Notes: generated by a model from the sequence alone, not told the origin. Positions 1-5,741 are shown, counted from the first letter of the stretch. The stretch: DNA of 7,992 nucleotides from Spirochaetaceae bacterium (GCA_031255315.1 JAIRSS010000219.1:1-7992), one strand, 5' to 3'. A program made the numbers and translations.

Positions 1-246
1 GGGACCAGGCACTCCGAGGCCATTCTCACCAACGATCTTCGCGCCGCGGAGGAATTTTGCCGCCGGGTGGACGCGGCCTGCGTGTATACCAACGCCTCCA
101 CCCGGTTTACCGACGGCGGGGAATTCGGTTTCGGCGCGGAACTGGGGATCAGCACCCAGAAGTTTCACGCCCGCGGACCTATGGGGCTTGCGGCCCTGAC
201 TTCGATAAAATATCGTATATCCGGCTCCGGTCAAATACGGCGGTGA
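1..246 (+). CDS. proA: Glutamate-5-semialdehyde dehydrogenase (gamma-glutamyl phosphate reductase), C-terminal 81 residues
   Basis: Frame 1 is open from the window edge to TGA at 244-246. ProA reduces gamma-glutamyl phosphate to glutamate-5-semialdehyde with NADPH, the second step of proline synthesis, in the cytoplasm. The visible part carries the family's C-terminal signature: HSEAILTND near residues 4-12, [20 protein letters not shown] around residues 28-47, and [15 protein letters not shown] shortly after. The catalytic cysteine and NADPH-binding region lie upstream, outside the window. The stop is only 10 bases before the proB start, so the two genes are almost certainly co-transcribed, in the order proA then proB (reverse of the E. 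coli proBA order). Identification is firm because this tail is highly conserved; only the length of the missing part is unknown. Confidence 0.95.
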   Translation, partial: GTRHSEAILTNDLRAAEEFCRRVDAACVYTNASTRFTDGGEFGFGAELGISTQKFHARGPMGLAALTSIKYRISGSGQIRR

Positions 247-256
247 TGATAAAACC

Positions 257-1045
257 ATGATACGGGAATTAATCGCGTCGGCGCGTAAAATCGTTATAAA
301 AATCGGTTCCAATACCCTTGCGGATAAAGACGGGCGGATCAACATCCCCTTTCTGGAGGAATTCTCCGCCCAGGCCGCCGCCCTCATCCAGAACGGGAAA
401 CAGATAATTCTGGTGTCTTCCGGCGCTCAGGTGGCGGGCCTGTCTTCCCTGGACAAATGGGCCCGTAAGCAGGATATTCACTATAAACAGGCCCTCTGCG
501 CGGTAGGCCAGGTGGAACTCATGGGCGCCTGGCGGCGGGCCTTTGAAGCGGGGGGCATACGGGTCGGGCAGATCCTCCTCACCCGCGATGATTTCGGCGA
601 CTCTATTCGCACCCTCAATATGCGGAACACCCTCTTCACATTGGTGGATGAGGGGATAATCCCCATCATCAACGAGAACGACACCATCAGCGTTGAAGAA
701 ATCCGCATCGGCGACAACGACACGCTGGCCGCCCAAGCGGCGGTACTCTGGAGCGCGGACCTCCTCATCCTCTTCAGCGATATAGACGGCCTCTACAACA
801 AGAACCCGAAAGAACACCCGGACGCGGAGCTGGTTGAAGAAGTGCGGGACATCGCGGCGGTCAGAGACGCGGTTGCTATCGGAAAGGCCAACAGCTTCGG
901 CACCGGGGGAATCGCCACGAAAATCGACGCCGCCCAGCGGGTCCTCCCTTATGGCATACCCATGATCCTGGCAAACGGCGGGCGCTCAGGAGCCTTGAAA
1001 GCCCTGGCCGAGGGTTCCCAGACGGGAACGGCGTTTCTGCCCTAG
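257..1045 (+). CDS. proB: Glutamate 5-kinase, short form without PUA domain
   Basis: This 262-residue amino-acid kinase phosphorylates the gamma-carboxyl of glutamate with ATP, the first and normally proline-inhibited step of proline synthesis. Visible family motifs, in order: IKIGSNT at 14-20 with the phosphate-binding lysine K15; LVSSGAQVAGL at 52-62; NENDTIS at 139-145 and GDNDTLAAQAA at 152-162, the glutamate-binding region; SDIDGLY at 174-180; GTGGIATK at 215-222, the nucleotide loop. The protein ends right after the kinase fold (GTAFLP). The roughly 100-residue C-terminal PUA domain of the E. coli enzyme (about 367 residues) is absent; single-domain ProB proteins of this length are known. 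The start at 257 is the only reasonable one, though its ribosome site is weak (GGTGAT around 242-247). It follows proA by 10 bases and probably depends on translation of proA. Confidence 0.95.
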   Translation: MIRELIASARKIVIKIGSNTLADKDGRINIPFLEEFSAQAAALIQNGKQIILVSSGAQVAGLSSLDKWARKQDIHYKQALCAVGQVELMGAWRRAFEAGGIRVGQILLTRDDFGDSIRTLNMRNTLFTLVDEGIIPIINENDTISVEEIRIGDNDTLAAQAAVLWSADLLILFSDIDGLYNKNPKEHPDAELVEEVRDIAAVRDAVAIGKANSFGTGGIATKIDAAQRVLPYGIPMILANGGRSGALKALAEGSQTGTAFLP

Positions 1046-1059
1046 CCGCGGCGGCCCGC

Positions 1060-1121
1060 GCCTGATCGGTCGCGGCGCCCGGACCGGGCGGCGGGCGAGG
1101 CGTCCCGTCGAACTCAGCTTA
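1060..1121 (+). repeat. Diverged dispersed repeat, copy A
   Basis: This GC-rich block, 14 bases after the proB stop, aligns by eye with 6316-6380 on the same strand. Both copies begin GCCTGATC, then share TCGCGG, GACCGG, a GGCG block and TCCC-TCGAACTCA, and end in TTA after a two-base swap (GC versus CG). About 45 of 62 aligned bases match, with one three-base gap. It contains a compact inverted repeat (CGCCCGG, A, CCGGGCG at 1076-1090) but no T-run, so it is not an obvious terminator for proB. It could be a REP-like or miniature mobile element, or the remains of a once-coding duplication. The function is unknown. Confidence 0.5.
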
Positions 1122-1188
1122 ATCAACAAGCCCGCCCTGAAGCTCCTCCGCGAACTGGCGAGCGGGCTCCTGGGTATGAAACCCTTCG

Positions 1189-1557
1189 CTACGAATCAAG
1201 CTCTTTTCTGTTTATATCGCTCCGGTTTTGCAGATTGATGAGCTGGTCTATCTGGCAGAGAACATAGTCCTGAAATTCGGGATTGAGTTCTTTGAACAGG
1301 CTCGTTATTCGTTCACACTTTTCATCAGAAATTGGCACGAACATTTCTCCTTGTCCGGTTTTAAGCCACTCTTTATTCACTCCAAAAGTCGTCGTAATCA
1401 GTTGGATAATCCGTTCATTAACACGCCGGTTTCCAAGCTCCAGTTCGGCCAGATAACCATTCGATATATAAATTGCCTTTGAAAATTTGATCTGCGACAA
1501 TTTTAAGACATGCCGTACCGCTTTGATACGGGCATTGACAGAATCATTGACAGGCAT
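1189..1557 (-). CDS. XRE-family (phage repressor-like) transcriptional regulator
   Basis: This 122-residue protein begins MPVNDSVNARIK. The helix-turn-helix covers about residues 8-61: SQIKFSKAI is the first helix, and ISNGYLAELELGNRRV (31-46) is the recognition helix region. It is followed by FGVNKEWLKTGQGEMF (58-73), a phrase typical of small prophage and mobile-element repressors. Residues 80-111 form a predicted amphipathic C-terminal segment, probably for self-association. I chose the ATG at 1557 because GGGGAGG (complement of 1562-1568) lies just upstream; a TTG at 1575 would include that ribosome site inside the gene. It is divergent from the 53-residue gene at 1704, and its likely role is to repress that gene and itself. 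GC content is lower than in proB or metI, which suggests acquired DNA. No protease or ligand domain is visible. Confidence 0.85.
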   Translation of the reverse strand: MPVNDSVNARIKAVRHVLKLSQIKFSKAIYISNGYLAELELGNRRVNERIIQLITTTFGVNKEWLKTGQGEMFVPISDEKCERITSLFKELNPEFQDYVLCQIDQLINLQNRSDINRKELDS

Positions 1558-1580
1558 GGCGCCTCCCCATTGCAACGTAC

Positions 1581-1609
1581 ACTATACCATAACGAGACTC
1601 ACTATGCAA
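1581..1609 (-). promoter_or_regulatory. Candidate sigma-70 promoter for the XRE regulator
   Basis: On the minus strand, TATAGT (complement of 1581-1586) is a 5-of-6 match to the -10 consensus. TTGCAT (complement of 1604-1609) lies 17 bases upstream as a weak -35. The predicted start is near 1574, giving a short leader of about 17 bases that includes the GGGGAGG ribosome site. The spacer contains GAGACTC (1594-1600), which resembles the ACTC elements of the divergent promoter and may be a regulator contact site. Confidence 0.5.
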
Positions 1610-1637
1610 GCGGTTTGAAAAAACAGAGAAAAATTTG

Positions 1638-1666
1638 TTGACAATGCTCTCATAGGATATTATACT
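1638..1666 (+). promoter_or_regulatory. Strong sigma-70 promoter for the 53-residue gene
   Basis: TTGACA at 1638-1643 is a perfect -35 box. After an ideal 17-base spacer comes TATACT at 1661-1666, a 5-of-6 -10 box. Transcription should start near 1673, about 30 bases before the ATG at 1704. This is the best promoter sequence in the window. A promoter this strong in front of such a small gene implies that it is normally held down by a repressor. Confidence 0.8.
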
Positions 1667-1683
1667 ACTCTCTACGTGAGAGT
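1667..1683 (+). promoter_or_regulatory. Palindrome at the transcription start, probable XRE operator
   Basis: The sequence is ACTCTC, five bases (TACGT), then GAGAGT: a perfect 6-bp inverted repeat immediately after the -10 box and over the predicted start site. A bound repressor dimer there would block RNA polymerase. A related single element, CTCTC at 1648-1652, lies in the promoter spacer, and GAGACTC at 1594-1600 lies in the opposite promoter. Binding by the neighbouring XRE protein is inferred from position and is not shown. Confidence 0.55.
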
Positions 1684-1703
1684 CCATGAAAAAGGAGGAT
1701 TAT

Positions 1704-1865
1704 ATGACACGTGAAAAACTCGACCAACTACACAGCAAGTTTATGAAACTCTCAATAGAACATCAATTTTTCATAATGGGTTTTATAGAAGGTCTAAAGC
1801 GGGCCCAGGATACGTTTGGAAAAGATGTATCAATGGCGAAAACGGCTCCTATAGGCGAAAAATAG
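1704..1865 (+). CDS. Small 53-residue protein divergent from the XRE regulator, unknown function
   Basis: The protein begins MTREKLDQLHSKFMKLS and ends at TAG 1863-1865. Translation is well supported: AAAGGAGG at 1691-1698 lies five bases before the ATG, and a near-consensus promoter lies upstream. An in-frame ATG at 1686 would add six residues but lies ahead of the ribosome site, so 1704 is preferred. There is no signal peptide or clear membrane span; residues 3-36 look helical and amphipathic. Residues 12-36 (KFMKLSIEHQFFIMGFIEGLKRAQD) resemble residues 87-111 of the divergent XRE protein, with F, L, E, Q, I, L and Q kept in register plus several similar residues. It may therefore be a partner or antagonist of that regulator; an antitoxin-like or Cro-like role without its own helix-turn-helix is another option. 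I do not recognise a named family. Confidence 0.75.
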   Translation: MTREKLDQLHSKFMKLSIEHQFFIMGFIEGLKRAQDTFGKDVSMAKTAPIGEK

Positions 1866-1944
1866 CCGCCCGGCGCGGTGATTTTCCCTGTTTTGCCGCC
1901 GGAATTTCGATGCGCCGCGTCGTGTAAACGAAATATTCAGCCTC

Positions 1945-1974
1945 TTGAACTTTGGGGTCCGTGTATCCTATAAT
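1945..1974 (+). promoter_or_regulatory. Sigma-70 promoter of the metI-rrf2-rrf2 operon
   Basis: TTGAAC (1945-1950) and TATAAT (1969-1974, perfect -10) are separated by 18 bases. The predicted start near 1981 leaves only about 13 bases before the ATG at 1994, and no Shine-Dalgarno sequence is visible in them. Confidence 0.7.
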
Positions 1975-1985
1975 TCATATAAGAT
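1965..1985 (+). promoter_or_regulatory. AT-rich dyad over the -10 box and start site, candidate Rrf2 operator
   Basis: The two half sites are ATCCTATA (1965-1972) and TATAAGAT (1978-1985), separated by five bases. Seven of eight positions are symmetric. Rrf2 proteins such as CymR and IscR bind AT-rich dyads of about this size, and two Rrf2 genes lie in the operon that this promoter drives. Autoregulation is therefore plausible but inferred. Confidence 0.4.
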
Positions 1986-1993
1986 ATTTAGCC

Positions 1994-3196
1994 ATGGATA
2001 ATACGTATTGTAGCAGCGGCTATACTTCCGCTACGTGTGCCGTACATGGGGCCGCGTTGTTTGACCCGTGTACCGGAGCGGTGAGCACCCCCATTTATCA
2101 AAGTTCCACTTTCAGGCATCCCGGTCTCTATGAAAGCACCGGCTTTGATTATTCCCGTGGAACAAATCCCACCAGGACCGTGCTGGAACAGACTCTTGCT
2201 CTCTTGGAAAGAGGAAAATACGGCTTGGCCTTTGCCACAGGCATGGGGGCCATATCCGGGGTGGTTAAAATTTTCGCCCCCGGGGATCACCTGATAGTTT
2301 CTGAAGACCTCTATGGAGGCACCTACCGCTTGTTCAGTGAGTATTACGCCCGTTACGGATTCTCTTTTTCGTGGGTGGATACAAGCGATTTTGCTCAGGT
2401 AAAAGCCGCTCTTAGGCCGGAGACCAGGGCCCTGTTTATTGAGACCCCCTCAAATCCTATGATGAAGGTAACGGACATCCGGCGTTGCGGGGAACTCATT
2501 CATACCCGCGGCGGCCTTCTTATCGTAGACAACACCTTCCTTTCGCCCTATTTTCAGAACCCCCTGGCAGAGGGAGCGGACATCGTTATCCACAGCGGCA
2601 CCAAGTATTTATCCGGCCATAACGATACCCTTTCGGGGTTCATCGTCCACTCTCTGCCGGAACTGGAGGAGCCGCTGAGAACTATACAGAAGAGCGAAGG
2701 GGCCAGCCTGTCCCCCTTCGACGCGTGGCTGACCCTGCGGGGGATCAAGACCCTGGCGGTGCGGATGGAAAAGCACGAGAAGAACGCTGTAAAAATCGCC
2801 GGGTGGCTTAGGGAACAGCCTGAGGTGGAAACGGTCTTTTACCCAGGCTTTGAGGATCATCCCCAGTATGCGTTAAGCCAAAAACAAGCCCGCGGGTTTG
2901 GCGGCATGATTTCCTTTTACCTCAAAGACGCCGCCTGTGTACCGGCGCTGCTCAAGAACGTCTCCCTCGTTCTCTTTGCCGAAAGCCTGGGAGGGGTGGA
3001 ATCCCTGATAACGTATCCTCTGGTACAGACCCATGAGGCCATTCCCGAAGCGATGCGGCTCGCCGCCGGGATAAACGACCGGCTTATGCGGCTTTCAGTG
3101 GGGATAGAAGACCCGGATGATATTATCGAAGACTTACGCCGGGCGCTCCGCGGAGGCGGCGGACTTGGGACGGGCAAAACGGAGAGGGCCGTATGA
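1994..3196 (+). CDS. metI: PLP-dependent trans-sulfuration enzyme (MetI/MetB-like: cystathionine gamma-synthase or O-acetylhomoserine sulfhydrylase)
   Basis: This is a 400-residue member of the Cys/Met metabolism PLP family. In order it shows the N-terminal GAVSTPIYQSSTF (28-40), STGFDYSRGTNPTR (48-61, phosphate contacts Y53 and R55), ATGMGAI (81-87), DLYGGTYRLF (105-114), VDNTF (178-182), the Schiff-base lysine K204 in HSGTKYLSGHND (200-211), and FAESLGGVESLITYP with QTH (328-347). The substrate-facing stretches resemble B. subtilis MetI more than lyases, as I remember that sequence. It would act on an acyl-homoserine with cysteine or sulfide; methionine gamma-lyase cannot be excluded from sequence alone. 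The ATG at 1994 is chosen over a TTG at 1952, which lies upstream of the predicted transcript start. No Shine-Dalgarno sequence precedes it. The stop overlaps the next gene by four bases, and a glycine-rich tail follows the domain. Confidence 0.85.
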   Translation: MDNTYCSSGYTSATCAVHGAALFDPCTGAVSTPIYQSSTFRHPGLYESTGFDYSRGTNPTRTVLEQTLALLERGKYGLAFATGMGAISGVVKIFAPGDHLIVSEDLYGGTYRLFSEYYARYGFSFSWVDTSDFAQVKAALRPETRALFIETPSNPMMKVTDIRRCGELIHTRGGLLIVDNTFLSPYFQNPLAEGADIVIHSGTKYLSGHNDTLSGFIVHSLPELEEPLRTIQKSEGASLSPFDAWLTLRGIKTLAVRMEKHEKNAVKIAGWLREQPEVETVFYPGFEDHPQYALSQKQARGFGGMISFYLKDAACVPALLKNVSLVLFAESLGGVESLITYPLVQTHEAIPEAMRLAAGINDRLMRLSVGIEDPDDIIEDLRRALRGGGGLGTGKTERAV

Positions 3197-3624
3197 GAAT
3201 TTCTACGAAAGGGCGGTATTCCCTGGAAGCGCTGCTCCATATCGCATTGCTCCCCCCTGGGGATCTTGCCAGCACCCGGGCCATTGCCGAAGCTACGAGT
3301 ATTTCCGAAGGATATTTGGAACAACTATTCATTCCCCTCAGAAAAGCGGGAATAGTTCAGGGGATACGGGGGCCCCTGGGAGGGTATCTGCTTAACCGGG
3401 AGCCGGAGGAGATCCGGGTGGGCGACATCCTGCGTATCGTGGAAGGCCCCTTGGAACTGGTCGAATGCGTCAATTCGGAAGTTTGCCCCAAAGAAGCGGG
3501 ATGTATGAGCAAGCATACATGGAGCGAACTTTACCAGGAAATATCCCGTTGCGTGGATTCCATAACCCTTATGGACCTGGTATCCGCCTATCACGCGATG
3601 GACCAACCGGAGTACGTGATATGA
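3193..3624 (+). CDS. Rrf2-family regulator with an IscR-type Fe-S cysteine motif
   Basis: This is a 143-residue winged-helix regulator. MRISTKGRYSLEALLHIA opens the Rrf2 fold, the recognition region is TSISEGYLEQLFIPLRKAGIV (35-55), and the wing is IRGPLGGYLL (58-67). Cysteines 92, 98 and 104 are spaced C-x5-C-x5-C, matching the E. coli IscR ligands 92, 98 and 104. A histidine is at 108, one place later than IscR His107. The protein therefore probably binds a [2Fe-2S] cluster and senses Fe-S, oxygen or redox status. Its ATG overlaps the metI stop (ATGA, 3193-3196) with GGAGAGGG at 3181-3188 as ribosome site, so translation is coupled. It probably regulates its own operon together with the next gene. 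It could also be a cysteine-responsive regulator whose cysteines have another role. Confidence 0.9.
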   Translation: MRISTKGRYSLEALLHIALLPPGDLASTRAIAEATSISEGYLEQLFIPLRKAGIVQGIRGPLGGYLLNREPEEIRVGDILRIVEGPLELVECVNSEVCPKEAGCMSKHTWSELYQEISRCVDSITLMDLVSAYHAMDQPEYVI

Positions 3625-4055
3625 AAATTTCAACACGGGGCCGTTACGGCATACGTCTGCTTATCGATCTGGCTGAACATGCCGAGGAATCCCATGTAAC
3701 CCTGGCGAGTGTCGCGGAGCGTCAGGAAATTTCGGTGCGGTATCTGGAACAGGTGGTGGTTATCCTGCGGCGGGCCGGTTTTATCCGGTCGGTGAAGGGC
3801 GCTTCAGGCGGCTACATCCTGGCCCTCCCTCCCCAGGACATCATCATCGGGGATGTCCTGCGGGTCCTGGAGGGGGATATGCTGATCTCGGATCCGCCCT
3901 TGCCCGGCGTTGCCGAGTCCCTCATCAGGCGCTGTATACGCATTACGGTCTACGAGCGTCTCAATGAGCGGATTGCCAACCTCATAAACCGGAAGACCTT
4001 GTTGTCTATCCTGGGAACCGTAGACCCTGACGGCTCGTATATGTACTTCATCTAG
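3621..4055 (+). CDS. Rrf2-family regulator without Fe-S ligands, CymR-like
   Basis: This is a 144-residue regulator. MKISTRGRYGIRLLIDLAEH begins the fold, ISVRYLEQVVVILRRAGFI (37-55) is the recognition region, and VKGASGGYILALP (58-70) is the wing. It has only one cysteine (C105), so the cluster triad of its neighbour is missing. The end, YMYFI, closely recalls the C-terminus of B. subtilis CymR, the repressor of cysteine and methionine genes that works in complex with CysK; this comparison is from memory. The position behind a metI-like gene supports control of sulfur metabolism. The start at 3621 is set by an ATGA overlap with the previous stop and GGAG at 3609-3612. The same frame is open back to 3465, but that part is antisense-free shadow sequence inside the previous gene. 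The two Rrf2 proteins may form homodimers or heterodimers. Confidence 0.9.
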   Translation: MKISTRGRYGIRLLIDLAEHAEESHVTLASVAERQEISVRYLEQVVVILRRAGFIRSVKGASGGYILALPPQDIIIGDVLRVLEGDMLISDPPLPGVAESLIRRCIRITVYERLNERIANLINRKTLLSILGTVDPDGSYMYFI

Positions 4056-4109
4056 GAGTTTGCTGCGCTTCTCGCGTAAAAACGCCGTGTATTCCGCATC
4101 CTGAATAGT

Positions 4110-4139
4110 TTGCTTTATAGTTCTTTATTATTGTAGAAT
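4110..4139 (+). promoter_or_regulatory. Candidate promoter for nox
   Basis: TTGCTT (4110-4115) and TAGAAT (4134-4139) are separated by 18 bases. The -10 matches 5 of 6 consensus bases and the -35 only 3 of 6. A start near 4146 would place all the leader hairpins at 4161-4205 inside the nox transcript. No better promoter is visible closer to the gene. Confidence 0.4.
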
Positions 4140-4160
4140 AAGGTATAGAACCTTGCTGTA

Positions 4161-4213
4161 GGCGGGTTATACCGCCCTTTTAACACCTACGAAGCGCTAA
4201 AAGGGTTATTTTT
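4161..4213 (+). terminator. Overlapping hairpins with T-run: operon terminator or nox leader attenuator
   Basis: Two hairpins share bases and cannot both form fully. The first is GGCGG (4161-4165) with CCGCC (4172-4176), followed by CTTTT. The second is a perfect 8-bp stem, CCCTTTTA (4175-4182) with TAAAAGGG (4198-4205), followed by TTATTTTT (4206-4213), which has the form of a factor-independent terminator. Two further pairings compete with them: GGTATA (4142-4147) with TATACC (4168-4173), and GTAGG (4158-4162) with CCTAC (4186-4190). The T-run ends five bases before the nox ribosome site GAGGAG (4218-4223). It may simply end the rrf2 operon, or it may attenuate nox. Confidence 0.55.
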
Positions 4214-4232
4214 GCATGAGGAGAAAAATTGT

Positions 4233-5567
4233 ATGAGTAAGATTATTCTGATCGGGGCGAATCACGCGGGGACTGCGGCGGCCAATACCATTTTGGACAA
4301 TTATCCGGGAAACGAACTCGTAATTTTCGACAGTAACAACAACATCAGTTACCTGGGATGCGGTACAGCCCTGTATATTGGTCATCAAATCGACGACTTC
4401 AATTCCCTGTTCTATTCTTCTAAAGACATCCTTGCCGCGAAAAAAGCGGTGGTTCATCTGGAAAGTCCGGTAAACCGGATTGATTTTGAGAACAAGACGG
4501 TTTACGCGATGGAAAACGGCAAAAAAGAAATTGCCGAAACCTACGATACGCTTATCCTGGCCACCGGGTCCCTGCCCATCGTGCCCCGGATCAAGGGGCT
4601 GGACCTTCCCAATGTTGAATGTGTCAAGCTCTTCCAGGACGGTCAGAAGATCGACAAGCTGTTGAACGAACCGGATGTCAAAACCGTTGCGGTCATAGGC
4701 GCCGGCTACATAGGCGTGGAAATCGCCGAGGCGGTGCGCCGCCGGGGTAAGGAGGCGCTGCTTTTCGAGGCGATGGATACCTGCCTTGCCAATTACTATG
4801 ACGAATGGTTCAGCAGGGACATGGACAAGGTTCTCGCGGACAACGGGGTGCGCCTTCAGTATTCTGAGATGGTCCAGGAAATCACCGGGGATACCAGGGT
4901 TAGGGGCGTCAAGACCAACAAAGGCGAATACCCGGTGGATATGGTGATCATGGCCATAGGCTTCAAGCCCAACACATCACTGGCCGCGAAGGACCTGGAA
5001 CTCTTCCCCAACGGCGCGTATATGGTCAACCGTAAACAGGAAACCAGCAAGCCCGGCGTCTACGCCATAGGCGACTGCGCCACAGTCTACAGCAACGCCC
5101 TGGAATCTCCCGCCTACATCGCCCTGGCAACCAACGCGGTACGAAGCGGCGTGGTAGCCGGGCACAACGCCGGCGGAACCGCCATTGAGTCCTGCGGCGT
5201 ACAGGGTTCCAACGGCATCTGCATCTACGGCTACAAGATGGTGTCCACCGGGCTCAATCTTAAAGCGGCGGAGAAAGCGGGCTTTACCCCTCTGTACACA
5301 CAGTTTGAGGACGCCCAAAAGCCGGCTTTTATTAAAGAAGACAACCACCCGGTGAAGATTCGCATCGTATACGACAAGGATACCCGCCGCATCCTGGGCG
5401 CGCAGATGGCGTCCTATCAGGACATCTCGATGGGCATACACCTGTTTTCCCTTGCCGTTGAGGAAAAAGTTAGCATAGACACGATGAAACTGATGGATAT
5501 ATTTTTCCTGCCCCACTTCAACCAGCCGTATAACTACATCACGATGGCGGCTCTCCAGGCGAAGTGA
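4233..5567 (+). CDS. nox: NADH oxidase, probably water-forming (CoA-disulfide reductase family flavoprotein)
   Basis: This 444-residue cytoplasmic flavoprotein would oxidise NADH with O2, regenerating NAD+ and removing oxygen. The FAD-binding GANHAG motif is at 8-13. The redox cysteine C43 sits in ISYLGCGTALYIG (38-50), the context of water-forming Nox enzymes, with a single active-site cysteine that cycles through sulfenic acid. TGS is at 111-113, the NADH-binding GAGYIGVE at 156-163, and the second FAD motif VYAIGDCA at 276-283. The dimerisation domain runs from about 325 to the end, including the conserved PHFNQPYNYITMAAL. The ATG at 4233 is chosen because GAGGAG (4218-4223) lies nine bases upstream; a TTG at 4212 lies before that site. 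CoA-disulfide reductase or NADH peroxidase activity is the alternative, since the family separates by few residues. It sits alone on its transcript, behind a hairpin-rich leader. Confidence 0.9.
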   Translation: MSKIILIGANHAGTAAANTILDNYPGNELVIFDSNNNISYLGCGTALYIGHQIDDFNSLFYSSKDILAAKKAVVHLESPVNRIDFENKTVYAMENGKKEIAETYDTLILATGSLPIVPRIKGLDLPNVECVKLFQDGQKIDKLLNEPDVKTVAVIGAGYIGVEIAEAVRRRGKEALLFEAMDTCLANYYDEWFSRDMDKVLADNGVRLQYSEMVQEITGDTRVRGVKTNKGEYPVDMVIMAIGFKPNTSLAAKDLELFPNGAYMVNRKQETSKPGVYAIGDCATVYSNALESPAYIALATNAVRSGVVAGHNAGGTAIESCGVQGSNGICIYGYKMVSTGLNLKAAEKAGFTPLYTQFEDAQKPAFIKEDNHPVKIRIVYDKDTRRILGAQMASYQDISMGIHLFSLAVEEKVSIDTMKLMDIFFLPHFNQPYNYITMAALQAK

Positions 5568-5705
5568 GGAACACCCGTGGAGGATGCTGTTCGTCGCTGC
5601 GGTAAGCGGCGGTAAATCCTACCGTAATGCCCTGGAAAAGGATACGGGGGGTTTACCAGACCGCCTTTGTCTAGGGCTGCCGGGGGCCGGATATTTTTTA
5701 TCACA

Positions 5706-5741
5706 GAGGCCGTTCCAAAACTTCAGTTTTGGAACGGCCTC
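5706..5741. repeat. Perfect 16-bp inverted repeat with a 4-base loop
   Basis: The arms GAGGCCGTTCCAAAAC and GTTTTGGAACGGCCTC pair without a mismatch around TTCA. No T-run follows on either strand (AATTATG on the right; the complement of the left flank is also without Ts), so it is not a classical terminator despite its stability. It lies between convergent genes, where it could still stop transcription or protect 3' ends. The clean sequence suggests a dispersed repeat. Confidence 0.7.

Noticed and set aside
269..817. 182-residue open frame on the minus strand across proB
   Set aside because: It is the complement of a gene with clear kinase motifs; the translated sequence has no recognisable motif, and high GC makes such shadows common.
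3465..3620. Upstream extension of the second Rrf2 gene (52 extra residues)
   Set aside because: The extension lies wholly inside the first Rrf2 gene in another frame. The Rrf2 fold begins at MKISTRGRYG (3621), which has its own GGAG ribosome site.
4977..5516. 179-residue minus-strand open frame across nox
   Set aside because: The nox protein is intact with all motifs on the other strand, and no ribosome site or domain supports the reverse frame.
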